This document shows positions 45,004-55,072 of a stretch of 64,000 nt of DNA, piece after piece (within the stretch, counting starts at the first letter, position 1; each line of letters opens with the position of its first letter). Source of the DNA: Alistipes indistinctus YIT 12060. Lineage in GTDB: Bacteria; Bacteroidota; Bacteroidia; Bacteroidales; Rikenellaceae. A program made the translations under genes and the position numbers. The stretch covers positions 744,001-808,000 of the forward strand of contig NZ_CP102250.1 of assembly GCF_025144995.1 (NCBI RefSeq), given 5' to 3'. Below the pieces are notes generated by a model, which saw only the letters and a list, made by a program, of their open reading frames with translations, was not told the origin of the DNA and searched no databases.

Positions 45004-46245
45004 ATGAAAGTTTCAAAACGCCGCCTTTTGGCGCTTCCGATACTTTACCTCGCCGCCCTGCTGTGTTACACCCCTTCCCCGGCCCAGACGGCCCGCGTCG
45101 GTATCCGCAAGGTGGTCATCGACCCCGGGCACGGCGGGCAGGACCCAGGATGCTCCTACAAACAATTCAAAGAGAAAGACATCGTCCTGAACGTGGCCTT
45201 GCGCCTGGGAGAGCTAATCAAAGATAATTTTTCCGACGTAGAGGTGATCTACACGCGTAAAACCGACGTCTTTATCCCGCTGTACGAACGCGGCAACATC
45301 GCGAACAAAGCCGGCGCCGACCTGTTCTTCTCGATCCATGTCAACGCGGCACGCAGCAGTGCGGCCGCCGGAACCGAAACATTCGTCATGGGTGTGGACA
45401 AGGCGGGACGCAACCTCGACATCGCGATGAAAGAGAACGACGTCATCACCTTTGAGGACGACTACTCAGCCAAATACCAGGGATATGTGCCCGGATCGTC
45501 CGAATCGTTCATCATTTTTTCCCTGATGCAGTACTCCTACCAAGGGCAGAGCCTCACGCTCGCCAATATGGTTCAACGGCAGTACGTGCGCAATACCGCA
45601 ATGGGCAACCGCGGCGTCAAACAGGCCGGATTCCTCGTGCTGTGGAACGCAGCCATGCCGAGTATCCTCACCGAATTGGGCTTCATCTCCAACGCCGGCG
45701 ACCGGGCATTGCTCACCACGCGCAGCGGCCAGGAGAAACTGGCGCGCTCTTTGTTCAACGCTTTCAGCGAGTACAAAGCCAAATCGGAAGGACACAGTTC
45801 GTGGCAGACGCTAAGTAACGCCTCCACAGCCGAAGACGAAGCGATGGACCGGACGGACGGCGATGCAACGGCAAACGGCACTGGCGGCAGCGCCTCTTCG
45901 GGGAATCCAAGCCCAGGATCATCGAATACTAACGGAAGCACTTCCTCCCCAGGAGTTTACCCAACACAGGACACCGCTCCGGGCACAAAAGTGGACTACC
46001 GCGTACAAATCATGACTTCGGATCGCAAAGTGCCGAAAAATTCATCGCGTTTCGGCCCGTACCGCGGTGAAGTAACGGAAATGATTACGGGCGGAGTGTA
46101 CAAATATTACGTGGGGTGCGTGGCATCTTACAAAGAAGCGTTATCTTTGCAAAGCAAGTTGCGCAGCCAGTTCAAGGATGCTTTCGTCGTTCCGTTCCTC
46201 GGCGACAAACGCATTACGATTGCCGAAGCACGCCGCTTGGAATAA
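45004..46245 (+). CDS. N-acetylmuramoyl-L-alanine amidase with C-terminal SPOR-like domain
   Basis: 413 residues with a signal peptide (ends SPAQ). The Amidase_3 fold shows KVVIDPGHGGQDPGC (zinc His), FSIHVNAARSS (second His), and PSILTELGFISNAGD (catalytic Glu). After a Ser/Gly-rich linker (about 265-325), DYRVQIMTSDRKVP and YKYYVGCVASYKEALSLQSKLRSQF look like a SPOR peptidoglycan-binding domain. The enzyme cleaves the stem peptide from glycan strands, typically at division. Confidence 0.88.
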   Translation: MKVSKRRLLALPILYLAALLCYTPSPAQTARVGIRKVVIDPGHGGQDPGCSYKQFKEKDIVLNVALRLGELIKDNFSDVEVIYTRKTDVFIPLYERGNIANKAGADLFFSIHVNAARSSAAAGTETFVMGVDKAGRNLDIAMKENDVITFEDDYSAKYQGYVPGSSESFIIFSLMQYSYQGQSLTLANMVQRQYVRNTAMGNRGVKQAGFLVLWNAAMPSILTELGFISNAGDRALLTTRSGQEKLARSLFNAFSEYKAKSEGHSSWQTLSNASTAEDEAMDRTDGDATANGTGGSASSGNPSPGSSNTNGSTSSPGVYPTQDTAPGTKVDYRVQIMTSDRKVPKNSSRFGPYRGEVTEMITGGVYKYYVGCVASYKEALSLQSKLRSQFKDAFVVPFLGDKRITIAEARRLE

Positions 46246-46409
46246 TGCGGGGATAGCCCGATACGGACAGACAGGCCTGTTGACCGACCGGAATAAACCC
46301 GGACACAGACGGTGATATTCACTCAAAATTGACCCGTTACAGCGGACGGATACCACGCCCCGGAAACACCCGACCGAAAAGGACACGAAAACCGACAAAT
46401 GAAAAACCG

Positions 46410-47363
46410 ATGAAAAAACTGAGATTCAGCCGTGAATTCAAAATAGGCTTTTTCGGAGTAGCCATGCTCGCCCTGCTTTACTGGGGCGTCAATTTCCTCA
46501 AAAGCAAAGACCTCTTCACCTCGACACGCGACTATTATGCCGTCTACGATCAGGTCAACGGCCTGCAACCTTCGGCATCGATCGTCATCAAAGGCTTCAA
46601 GGTAGGTACCGTCAGCACCATGAGTTACGACCCCGAACAATCGCAGAATGTGGTCGTAGCCTTTGCGATCAGAGCGAAATACCCCATTCCGAAAGATTCG
46701 AAAGCACTCATTTTCAGCGACGGCATCATGGGCGGCAAAGCCATCGAAATCGTTCCGGGCTCCTCGCCGGAATTGCTCCAGCCGGGCGATACGCTTTACT
46801 CGGAGATCAACAAAGGTTTCCTCGAAACGGCAGGCAGCGAGTTCGAGTTTATCAAACAGCGAGCGAACGACGTCATTTCACGACTGACCGTTACGCTCGA
46901 CAACCTCAATGCGATCCTGGCCGACAACCGCGCCGGACTGAATACGACGGTCAACAACATGGCCTCGATTACAGGCAACATCAATGATTTGATGGTTAGC
47001 GAAAAGGGTTCGTTGCGCAATATCATCGCCAACCTCAATTCTCTCTCGCAAACGCTCAAAAGCAAAGAGGGCCAAATCGGCCATATCCTGACCAACGTCG
47101 ACAAGTTCACCGACTCGCTGAGCAAATCGCAGTTCCCGACCGCCATCGCAGAAATGACCGTAACGCTCAATCGGCTCAACACCACGCTCGACAAAGTCAA
47201 CAACGGCGAAGGGACGGTAGGCAAATTCGTCAACGACCAGGCATTGTACGACTCGCTGGTCGATGCGTCCGCAAACCTTTCGGCGCTGCTTTACGACATC
47301 AAGGCGCATCCGAAACGCTACATCAATATTTCGGTCTTCGGGGGCGGCCGCAACCGGGATTAA
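46410..47363 (+). CDS. MlaD/MCE-family lipid transport protein
   Basis: The ATG at 46410 gives 317 residues, MKKLRFSREFKIGFFGVAML, with one N-terminal membrane anchor (about 12-30). The MCE domain follows (AVYDQVNGLQPSASIVIKGFKVGTVSTM, IFSDGIMGGKAIEIVPG). The C-terminal half is a long helical region. MCE proteins form hexameric channels that move phospholipids between the membranes. It lies between the amidase and mutS2, as in many Bacteroidota; the mutS2 start is 7 bp after its stop. Confidence 0.85.
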   Translation: MKKLRFSREFKIGFFGVAMLALLYWGVNFLKSKDLFTSTRDYYAVYDQVNGLQPSASIVIKGFKVGTVSTMSYDPEQSQNVVVAFAIRAKYPIPKDSKALIFSDGIMGGKAIEIVPGSSPELLQPGDTLYSEINKGFLETAGSEFEFIKQRANDVISRLTVTLDNLNAILADNRAGLNTTVNNMASITGNINDLMVSEKGSLRNIIANLNSLSQTLKSKEGQIGHILTNVDKFTDSLSKSQFPTAIAEMTVTLNRLNTTLDKVNNGEGTVGKFVNDQALYDSLVDASANLSALLYDIKAHPKRYINISVFGGGRNRD

Positions 47364-47370
47364 ATACCCT

Positions 47371-49863
47371 ATGATTTACCCAGAAAATTTCGAATCCAAA
47401 ATAGGCTTCGACCGCATCCGCAACCAGATTGCAGTGCTGTGTATCACTGACGGCGCGCGGGAAAAACTATCCGGACTGCACTTCAGCACTTCGCGCGAGG
47501 AGATCGTACGCCTGCTCGAAGAGACTTTCGAGATGCGCACGATTTTGATGCTCGAAAGCGATTTTCCGGAAAACAATTACGTCGATACCGCCCTTTTCCT
47601 CAAAAAAGCTGAAGTCACGGGAGCCTTCCTGGAGACCGGCGAAATCCTTACGCTACGCAAGGGCCTTACCGCCGCCTACGAACTGGTGCGGTTCTTCGGC
47701 AGCGATTCCGGAGCCAAATACCCGCGCCTGCGGGCACTGAGCCGCGACGTACAGGGATTCCCCGAAATCATCAACCACATCGACTCGATCATCGACCGCT
47801 TCGGCAAGGTCAAGGACAGTGCGTCGCCGGAACTCTACACCGTCCGCCGTTCGATCCGCGAGCGGGAAGGACAGATTTCGCGCCGCCTGCAACAGATCAT
47901 GTCGCAGGCACAGGCCGCCGGGTTGGTCGATGCCGATGCATCGGTTTCGATCCGTGAAGGACGTGCCGTGATTCCGGTCAGCGCCGCAAATAAAAGAAAA
48001 ATCAAAGGTTTCGTCCACGACGAATCGGCTACCGGCAAAACGGTTTATATCGAGCCTGTCGAGGTCGTCGAAATCAACAACGAGCTCAAAGAGCTGGAAT
48101 ACGAAGAGCGCCGTGAAGTGGTGCGCGTACTGGTGCGCTTCACCGAGATGCTGCGTCCCGAACTGCCGGGCATCGCGGCGTCGGGCGATTACCTCACGAC
48201 GATGGACCTGATCCGGGCCAAAGCCCGTTTTGCACTCGACAACGACTGCACGATGCCGATCGTCGAGGAGGGCAGCTCGATCCTGCTGAAAAACGCACGA
48301 CACACCCTGTTGGCGCAAACCCTGCGCAAAGAGGGCAAAAGTGTCGTTCCGCTCGATCTGGTACTCACCCCGCAAAAGCACATTCTCGTTATCTCGGGGC
48401 CGAATGCGGGCGGCAAGTCGGTGTGCCTCAAAACTGTGGGCCTTTTGCAATACATGATGCAGTGCGGCCTGCTGGTTTCGGTCTCGGAGAACTCCGAGAT
48501 GGGAATCTTCCGCAGTATTTTCATCGACATCGGAGACGAGCAATCGATCGACAACGACCTGAGCACCTACAGTTCGCACCTGCTGAACATGAAGAACATC
48601 CTGCGCCATGCCGACAACCGTTCGCTGATCCTGATCGACGAATTCGGCACCGGCACCGAGCCTATCATCGGCGGAGCGATCGCCGAAGCGGTCCTCGAAC
48701 AACTGGAAGCGAAGGGATGTTTCGGAGTGATCACCACCCACTATTCGAACATCAAATACTACGCGAGCAACGCACAAGGCATCCTCAACGGCGCGATGAC
48801 TTTCGACGTGCAGAACATCCGGCCGCTTTTCCGGCTCGAAACCGGCAAGCCGGGCAGCTCGTTCGCCGTCGAAATCGCACGTAAGATCGGCCTGCCCGAC
48901 GAGATCATCCGCTCCGCCTCCGAGAAGGCGGGTTCGGACCACATCAATATCGAGCGCCAGCTGCGCGAGATCGCACGCGACCGCCGCTACTGGGAACAGA
49001 AACGCGACAAGATACACCAAACCGAAAAACGAGTCGACGAACTGGCTGAAAAGTACAAGACTGAGCTAGAGACGATCAAGGCCGAGAGGAACCGCCTGCT
49101 CAAAGAGGCAAAGGCACAGGCCCAGCAGATCACGGCCGAGGCTAACCGCCAGATCGAAAACACGATCCGCGTGATCCGCGAATCACAAGCCGACAAAGAG
49201 CAGACACGGCTGGTGCGGCGTAAAATCGAGCAATACAAAGATTCGCTGGAGCAGGCTCCGGCCGACGACGGTGCCATCGACCGCAAGATCGAACAGCTCC
49301 GCGCCCGCGAACAGCGACGTGCCGAACGCAAAGCCAATGCTGCAACGCAGGAAGCGCCCGAGCAAAAAGCCGATCTCGTTAAACCCAAAACCATAGAACC
49401 CGGCGTGAAAGTCCGTATCCAGGGCCAAGACGCGGTGGGCGAAGTACTCGAACTGACGGGCAAAAAAGCGATCGTCGGCTTCGGCCAGATCCGTACGACT
49501 ATCGACCTGAAACGGCTCGAAGCCATCTCGAACTCCGAATACAAAAAGGTTACGCGAAGCCTGCGGCCCACGACGGCGTCGCCCGCCTCATACGACACCG
49601 CCGAGCGCCGCGTGCACTTCAGCCAGCAGATCGACGTACGGGGCATGCGTGCTTCCGAAGCCCTCGACGCGACGCAGGAATTTATCGACGACGCCATCAT
49701 GCTCGGCTTCTCCGAAGTGCGCATCCTGCACGGCAAAGGCACCGGCGCACTGAAAGAAGAAATCCGCAAATACCTGCGTACGGTCGATTTGGTCGCCAGC
49801 GCCAAGGACGAACACGAAGAGTCGGGCGGCGCAGGCATCACCGTCGTTCGGCTCGAACTGTAA
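47371..49863 (+). CDS. mutS2: Endonuclease MutS2
   Basis: The ATG at 47371 gives 830 residues beginning MIYPENFESKIGFDRIRNQI; an upstream frame overlapping the MCE gene is not needed. Walker A is GPNAGGKS near 342-349, followed by a STYSSHLLNMKNIL block and LILIDEFGTGTEPIIGGAIAEAV (Walker B and signature). A coiled coil lies at about 530-640 and a C-terminal Smr domain (IDVRGMRASEALDATQEFIDDA, then VRILHGKGTGALKEEIRKYL) at about 755-830. MutS2 acts against recombination intermediates and in ribosome rescue in some bacteria. Confidence 0.92.
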   Translation: MIYPENFESKIGFDRIRNQIAVLCITDGAREKLSGLHFSTSREEIVRLLEETFEMRTILMLESDFPENNYVDTALFLKKAEVTGAFLETGEILTLRKGLTAAYELVRFFGSDSGAKYPRLRALSRDVQGFPEIINHIDSIIDRFGKVKDSASPELYTVRRSIREREGQISRRLQQIMSQAQAAGLVDADASVSIREGRAVIPVSAANKRKIKGFVHDESATGKTVYIEPVEVVEINNELKELEYEERREVVRVLVRFTEMLRPELPGIAASGDYLTTMDLIRAKARFALDNDCTMPIVEEGSSILLKNARHTLLAQTLRKEGKSVVPLDLVLTPQKHILVISGPNAGGKSVCLKTVGLLQYMMQCGLLVSVSENSEMGIFRSIFIDIGDEQSIDNDLSTYSSHLLNMKNILRHADNRSLILIDEFGTGTEPIIGGAIAEAVLEQLEAKGCFGVITTHYSNIKYYASNAQGILNGAMTFDVQNIRPLFRLETGKPGSSFAVEIARKIGLPDEIIRSASEKAGSDHINIERQLREIARDRRYWEQKRDKIHQTEKRVDELAEKYKTELETIKAERNRLLKEAKAQAQQITAEANRQIENTIRVIRESQADKEQTRLVRRKIEQYKDSLEQAPADDGAIDRKIEQLRAREQRRAERKANAATQEAPEQKADLVKPKTIEPGVKVRIQGQDAVGEVLELTGKKAIVGFGQIRTTIDLKRLEAISNSEYKKVTRSLRPTTASPASYDTAERRVHFSQQIDVRGMRASEALDATQEFIDDAIMLGFSEVRILHGKGTGALKEEIRKYLRTVDLVASAKDEHEESGGAGITVVRLEL

Positions 49864-50067
49864 TTCACGGCATCCGGTAACGTGGCGAAAATGCGGTGAG
49901 AATGCGGTCAAACCATTCTCCACTTGAAAACATGTTCGTCACCATGCATCCGGATTTTCATGAAAGCGCTTGCCTCTTTGCGGTAAAAACGGCTGAAAAA
50001 GCCCGGCGCATCTTTTCTCCGCATCCAAAAAATCGCTTACTTTGTATCGACCAAGAGTAACAGAATC

Positions 50068-52452
50068 ATGACCTACCGTTTAGAGGAGATCGCTTCAATA
50101 ACCGGAAGTACGCTGACGGGCCGGGACTGCCGGATCGAACGCGTCATCACCGACAGCCGAAACCCATACGATCCTGCCGCAACGCTGTTCGTTGCGATAC
50201 GGGGCAACAACCACGACGGACATGCCTTCATCCGCAGCCTGTACGCTGGCGGCGTCCGCGCATTCCTGACCGACACCGACATCGATACCGCCGCCTATCC
50301 CGAGGCGGGATTCGTTCGGTGCCCCGATTCCGTCGCCGCACTCCAACGCCTCGCCACATACCACCGCAACCGATTCCGGGGTACGGTCGTTGCCATCACC
50401 GGCAGCAACGGCAAAACGGTTACCAAAGAGTGGATCGCACAACTCTGCCCACCGGGTGTGAAACTGTTTCGCAGCCCGCGCAGCTACAACTCTCAAATCG
50501 GCGTAGCGCTCTCGCTGCTGATGCTCGACGGGGACGAACGACTTGCCATTATCGAAGCCGGCATTTCGGAACCGGGCGAGATGGAGCGGCTCGAACGAAT
50601 GATCCGTCCCGACGTGGGAATTTTCACGAATCTCGGCGATGCGCACCAGGAGCACTTCTCTGACCTTGGGCAGAAACTCAATGAAAAGCTAATCCTTTTC
50701 CGGCAGGCGCAAACCATCATTTACAACGCCAGCGCCCCCACCGTCGCGCAGCGCATCTGCGAACTATACGGAGACCGTCAACTGGCGGGTGTCACACCCC
50801 AAAGCTACGATCTCAGCACATTGCCTTTTTCCGACGGTGCTTCGCGGGAAAATGCCGCCGAAGCCATCGCACTGTATGACGTTTTGGGGTTCGACCGGCA
50901 ACCCGTTCTCGTTTCGCTGCCCACCCTGCAAAGCGTCGCAATGCGCATGGAACTCAAGGAGGGCATCAGCGGCTGCAAACTGGTCAACGACAGCTACAAC
51001 TCGGATATCAACTCGCTGGCTCTCTCCCTCGACTATCTCGTTTCGGTAGCCGGCGGACAACCCAAGATCCTGATCCTGTCCGATATCCGGCAAAGCGGAT
51101 TACCTGCGGAAAAGCTCTACGAACAAGTGGCAGCATTGCTGCGCACCAAAAGAATCGATACGCTGATCGGAATCGGGGAAGAGATCGTCCAGCATGCGGC
51201 GTCATTCGGCTGCGACAAAGCGTTCTACCGCAATACGGATGAATTCTTGCGTAGCTATAACCGCACGCAGTTCGTAAACAAAAGCATCCTGCTCAAAGGC
51301 AGCCGTGCGTTCGGCTTCGAGAAAATCAGCCATGCGCTCGAACAGCGCACGCATACGACCGTACTGGAGGTGAATCTCGACAACATGATTCACAACCTCA
51401 ACTATTTCCGGTCTCTGCTCGATCCGGGCGTACGCATCATGATCATGGACAAAGCCTCGGGTTACGGCACCGGCACCTACGAAGTAGCCAGCATGCTCCA
51501 GCACCAGGGGGTCAGCTTTCTCGCCGTGGCATTCGCCGACGAAGGGGTGACGCTGCGCGAGGCGGGCATCACGATGCCGGTCGTCGTGCTGAATGCCGAT
51601 TCGGACAGTTTCGAAATCATGATCGATTACGGGCTCGAACCGGAGATTTACAGTTTTTCATCGCTCGAAGCTTTTTCTCAGGCCGTGCGGCGGCACGGCG
51701 AAACCCGTTACCCGATCCACCTGAAACTCGATACCGGGATGCACCGCCTCGGTTTCACCGAAAGCGACATCGACGGTGTGGTCGCCGCACTGCGGAACCA
51801 ACGCACCCTGTACATCCGCTCGGTGTTCACGCATCTGGCCGGCAGCGACGAAGAGCGCCACAACGATTTCACGCGCGAACAAATCGCACGCTATACGGCC
51901 ATGAGCGACCGGCTGCTGGAAGCATTCCCCGGCGAACACATCATCCGCCATGTCTGCAACACGGCCGGTATCGAACGCTTTCCCGAAGCACAGTTCGACA
52001 TGGTACGGCTGGGAGTCGGCCTGTACGGAATCAGTTTTGCACACCAGGAACAGCTGTTGCCCGTCAGCACACTGCGCAGCCGCATCGTGCAAATCAAAGA
52101 ATTACAACCGGGGGAAACGGTCGGCTACGGTCGCTGGGGCATAATCGACCGGCCGACACGGACGGCTACCGTACCCATCGGCTATGCCGACGGACTGGAC
52201 CGCCACCTGAGCCGCGGAGCATGGAGTATGCTGGTGAACGGGCGCCCCGCGCCGATCATCGGCAACATCTGTATGGACACCTGCATGCTGGACATTACCG
52301 GTATAGATGCCCGAGAAGGCGATCCGGTAACGATTTTCGGCGCTGAACCGGGCAATACCGTCAGCGACATGGCCGCCGTCCTGAAAACGATCCCTTACGA
52401 AATCATGACCAGCATTTCGACCCGCGTCAAACGGGTGTATACCAAAGAGTGA
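50068..52452 (+). CDS. MurF-alanine racemase fusion
   Basis: 794 residues with two enzymes. The MurF half (about 1-425) has ATP-binding VVAITGSNGKTVTKEW and SYNSQIGVALSLL, and VNDSYNSDINSLALSLDYL. The alanine racemase half (about 428-794) has MIHNLNYFRS, the PLP lysine in MDKASGYGTGTYE (about 460), LKLDTGMHRLGF, TVGYGRWGIIDRPTRTATVPIGYADGL and ICMDTCMLDITG. The fusion couples D-alanine supply to addition of D-Ala-D-Ala to UDP-MurNAc-tripeptide and is known from Bacteroidota. A TTACTTTG sequence just upstream (50037-50044) could be a -7 box. Confidence 0.93.
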   Translation: MTYRLEEIASITGSTLTGRDCRIERVITDSRNPYDPAATLFVAIRGNNHDGHAFIRSLYAGGVRAFLTDTDIDTAAYPEAGFVRCPDSVAALQRLATYHRNRFRGTVVAITGSNGKTVTKEWIAQLCPPGVKLFRSPRSYNSQIGVALSLLMLDGDERLAIIEAGISEPGEMERLERMIRPDVGIFTNLGDAHQEHFSDLGQKLNEKLILFRQAQTIIYNASAPTVAQRICELYGDRQLAGVTPQSYDLSTLPFSDGASRENAAEAIALYDVLGFDRQPVLVSLPTLQSVAMRMELKEGISGCKLVNDSYNSDINSLALSLDYLVSVAGGQPKILILSDIRQSGLPAEKLYEQVAALLRTKRIDTLIGIGEEIVQHAASFGCDKAFYRNTDEFLRSYNRTQFVNKSILLKGSRAFGFEKISHALEQRTHTTVLEVNLDNMIHNLNYFRSLLDPGVRIMIMDKASGYGTGTYEVASMLQHQGVSFLAVAFADEGVTLREAGITMPVVVLNADSDSFEIMIDYGLEPEIYSFSSLEAFSQAVRRHGETRYPIHLKLDTGMHRLGFTESDIDGVVAALRNQRTLYIRSVFTHLAGSDEERHNDFTREQIARYTAMSDRLLEAFPGEHIIRHVCNTAGIERFPEAQFDMVRLGVGLYGISFAHQEQLLPVSTLRSRIVQIKELQPGETVGYGRWGIIDRPTRTATVPIGYADGLDRHLSRGAWSMLVNGRPAPIIGNICMDTCMLDITGIDAREGDPVTIFGAEPGNTVSDMAAVLKTIPYEIMTSISTRVKRVYTKE

Positions 52453-52455
52453 AAG

Positions 52456-53163
52456 ATGGCCAAAGGCAAATTATACCTGATTCCCACCCCCATCGGCGAC
52501 CGGCCGGTATGGGACGTATTGCCCGCAAGCAACCGGACGGTAATCGACTCGATCGACTACTTTATCGTCGAGGATATCCGTTCGGCGCGCCGTTTCCTAA
52601 GCAAGGCAGGCATCTCCCGGCCCATTGATTCCCTGCGCTTCGCCGAACTGAACGAACACACCGCGCCGGCAGAGGTTTCGGCTCTGTTTGCCCCGTTGTT
52701 AACGGGAACCGATGCCGGCGTCCTTTCCGAAGCGGGATTACCGGGTGTGGCTGACCCGGGGGCCGACGCGGTCGCACTGGCGCACATACACGGCATCGAA
52801 GTGGTTCCGTTGGTAGGTCCTTCATCGATCCTGCTGGCCCTGATGGCCTCGGGCCTCAACGGCCAGTCGTTCGCTTTCAACGGCTACCTGCCGATCCGGC
52901 AGCCCGACCGCAACAAAGCTATCCGCCATTTCGAGGCCCGGGCGCAAAGCGAACACCAATCGCAGATTTTCATCGAAGCACCGTACCGCAACCTGAAACT
53001 GTACGAAGATTTCTGTACCGCCTGCCGTCCGCAGACACGCCTGACCATAGCGGCCGATCTGTTGCAACCCGATCAACTGATCCGTACCCGGACCATCGGA
53101 CAATGGCGTAAAGAACAAAAGCCGGACATTCAAAAACGTCCGGCCATCTTTATTCTCGGTTGA
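52456..53163 (+). CDS. RsmI-like tetrapyrrole-methylase-fold SAM methyltransferase
   Basis: 235 residues. It begins GKLYLIPTPIGDRPVWDVLP and contains FIVEDIRSARRFLSKAGI, GVLSEAGLPGVADPGADAVALAH, VVPLVGPSSILLALMASG and IFIEAPYRNLKLYED, as in RsmI. RsmI 2'-O-methylates C1402 of 16S rRNA, but the standard form is about 280 residues with a C-terminal helix-turn-helix, absent here, so this shorter Bacteroidota version may have another target. It starts 3 bp after the murF-alr stop. Confidence 0.8.
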   Translation: MAKGKLYLIPTPIGDRPVWDVLPASNRTVIDSIDYFIVEDIRSARRFLSKAGISRPIDSLRFAELNEHTAPAEVSALFAPLLTGTDAGVLSEAGLPGVADPGADAVALAHIHGIEVVPLVGPSSILLALMASGLNGQSFAFNGYLPIRQPDRNKAIRHFEARAQSEHQSQIFIEAPYRNLKLYEDFCTACRPQTRLTIAADLLQPDQLIRTRTIGQWRKEQKPDIQKRPAIFILG

Positions 53164-53271
53164 CCTATTCCCGGCAGATCAAAAGCTGCCCAAAGCCGTT
53201 GCCTATACCCTATCCCGCACCAAGCACGGGACCATGCCCCGCAAGCCATCCGAACAAACCAATTCGAAGGA

Positions 53272-53973
53272 TCATTCAACAACCTTGCGGCGATCCCCTG
53301 CCGAACCCAAGTCCAACAAGGCTTCCGCCGTAATACGGTCTATCGGCGTCGTAATCTTGATGTTGGAATACTCTCCTTCACACAAATAAACACGGCCACC
53401 GGCCCATTCGACCACACTCGCGTCATCGGTAAACTGACGGCGGTAAGGCTGTCGGTACGCCTTCATCAACAACGATGTATGAAAAACCTGCGGCGTCTGC
53501 ACAATCCGGTAACGGCTCCGGTCCACGATGCAGCTGCCTTCCCGGCCCACTTCCCTGAGCGAATCGGTAGGCGTCACCACCGGCACCACGGCACCGAACT
53601 CTTCGGCATCGGCTACCGCGCGCCGGATCAGCCCGGCACTGACCAACGGACGTACACCGTCATGGATGGCAACCAAATCCGCATCGCCTACCAGTTTCAG
53701 TCCGTTATGCACGGAATCGAAGCGGGTCTCTCCCCCTTCGCAGACCAAATGCTGCACAGAAAAGCCGTGATCCTCGCACAAGGTCTGCCAATAAGCCGTC
53801 CGGCTGCGCGGCAATACCAAAATAATGCGGCACCCGGGCAGGGCTTCGGCAAAACGCTCGATCGTATGCATCAGGATCGGTCGGCCTTTCAACGGCAGGA
53901 ATTGTTTGGGCAGCGCAGCTCCCATGCGGACGCCGCTGCCGCCCGCGACGATAATTACAGCTGTCGGTATCAT
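53272..53973 (-). CDS. ispD: 2-C-methyl-D-erythritol 4-phosphate cytidylyltransferase
   Basis: 233 residues. The nucleotide-binding loop is VAGGSGVRMGAALPKQFLPLKG, followed by ADLVAIHDGVRPLVSAGLI and VEWAGGRVYLCEGEYSNIKITTPIDR. It makes CDP-methylerythritol from MEP and CTP in non-mevalonate isoprenoid synthesis. It overlaps the epimerase gene by 4 bp, and lies in the same minus-strand run as a polyprenyl synthase. Confidence 0.92.
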   Translation of the reverse strand: MIPTAVIIVAGGSGVRMGAALPKQFLPLKGRPILMHTIERFAEALPGCRIILVLPRSRTAYWQTLCEDHGFSVQHLVCEGGETRFDSVHNGLKLVGDADLVAIHDGVRPLVSAGLIRRAVADAEEFGAVVPVVTPTDSLREVGREGSCIVDRSRYRIVQTPQVFHTSLLMKAYRQPYRRQFTDDASVVEWAGGRVYLCEGEYSNIKITTPIDRITAEALLDLGSAGDRRKVVE

Positions 53974-55046
53974 GCTTTTCTTTTTTTATCGGTCAGGTAT
54001 TGCATTACCACGCGCCGCAGCGTCTCATCCAGCGGGGTATATTGCAGGCCGGTTACCCGGCAAACGAGTGTTCCGTCGTAATAGGTCTTGTCCGCCGCAC
54101 TGGCCACCAGCGCATCGGTAAACCTCGGCCCCAACCGCCCCAATCTATTGAGCTGTTCGCCGCACCGGGCCGCAAACGTCAGCACGCCGCGACTTACGGG
54201 AATAAAGGGGGGGCGCCGCCCGGCAACCGCCGCCACAGTCGTCAGTATCTCCTTAAAAGAGAGGTTTCCGCCCGAAAGGATAAAGCGCCGGCCGACCGCC
54301 TCATCGGAAGTGGCCAACAACACCATCGCCCGAGCCACATCCCGTACGTCGACATATCCTTTGACTCCGGGAGGATATCCTACTACACCCCACGAAGTCA
54401 GCGCTTTAACCAACAGTCCGCTGCCGCTGTTCCAATCCGTTTCGCCGAGAATGATCGCAGGATTGACGATTACTGTCCGCAAACCTCGTAAAGCAATGCG
54501 GCGCACGGCGCTTTCGGCATAGAATTTACTGATGCTGTAAGGAGAACGGCCTTCGAGAGTCGTCAATTCGCAGGCTTCCGTCACCAGTTCAGTTCCCGGA
54601 GCCGGTCCTCCCAATGCAGCGATAGAGCTGACATATACGAGCAACCCCACGCCGCATTCCAAACAGGCATCGGCTACCTGTGTCGCAATTTCAGTATTGG
54701 CTGCCACAATGTCGCCCTCCTCCTGAGGATCGAACGACACGCGGGCCGCACAATGAAAAACCACATCGGCCCCCCGCAAAGCGTCGGCCAGTTCCAGCGG
54801 ATTATTCAAAGCGGCCTCATAACGCTCCAGCCGGCCGGCTTCAACCGCTGTGCCCATGCGCTGCAACGTCGCATCGAGCCGGTCGAAACGGCTCCCCTCG
54901 CGCACCAAAAGCCGCACCCGGCAATCCTGCCGCAGCAATTCGGCAACCAGGTGGCTCCCGACCAGACCCGTACCTCCGGTCACGACGATCCGTTTACCGG
55001 TTAATGTACGCTGTCCCGTTGTATTCGATTCCGTTCCTCTACTCAT
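53970..55046 (-). CDS. NAD-dependent epimerase/dehydratase (extended SDR)
   Basis: The ATG at 55046 gives 358 residues; the frame also opens at a TTG (55106) that overlaps the upstream gene. Rossmann motif IVVTGGTGLVGSHLV, VVFHCAARVSF, LLVYVSSIAALGG and the active-site YSISKFYAE are visible. Extended SDR enzymes act on nucleotide sugars, sterols or dihydroflavonols; KGYVDVRDVARAMVLL is close to the dihydroflavonol-reductase-like group. The substrate is unknown. Confidence 0.82.
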   Translation of the reverse strand: MSRGTESNTTGQRTLTGKRIVVTGGTGLVGSHLVAELLRQDCRVRLLVREGSRFDRLDATLQRMGTAVEAGRLERYEAALNNPLELADALRGADVVFHCAARVSFDPQEEGDIVAANTEIATQVADACLECGVGLLVYVSSIAALGGPAPGTELVTEACELTTLEGRSPYSISKFYAESAVRRIALRGLRTVIVNPAIILGETDWNSGSGLLVKALTSWGVVGYPPGVKGYVDVRDVARAMVLLATSDEAVGRRFILSGGNLSFKEILTTVAAVAGRRPPFIPVSRGVLTFAARCGEQLNRLGRLGPRFTDALVASAADKTYYDGTLVCRVTGLQYTPLDETLRRVVMQYLTDKKRKA

Positions 55047-55072
55047 TTCTTCATTCCTGTCGATCTCTCGCG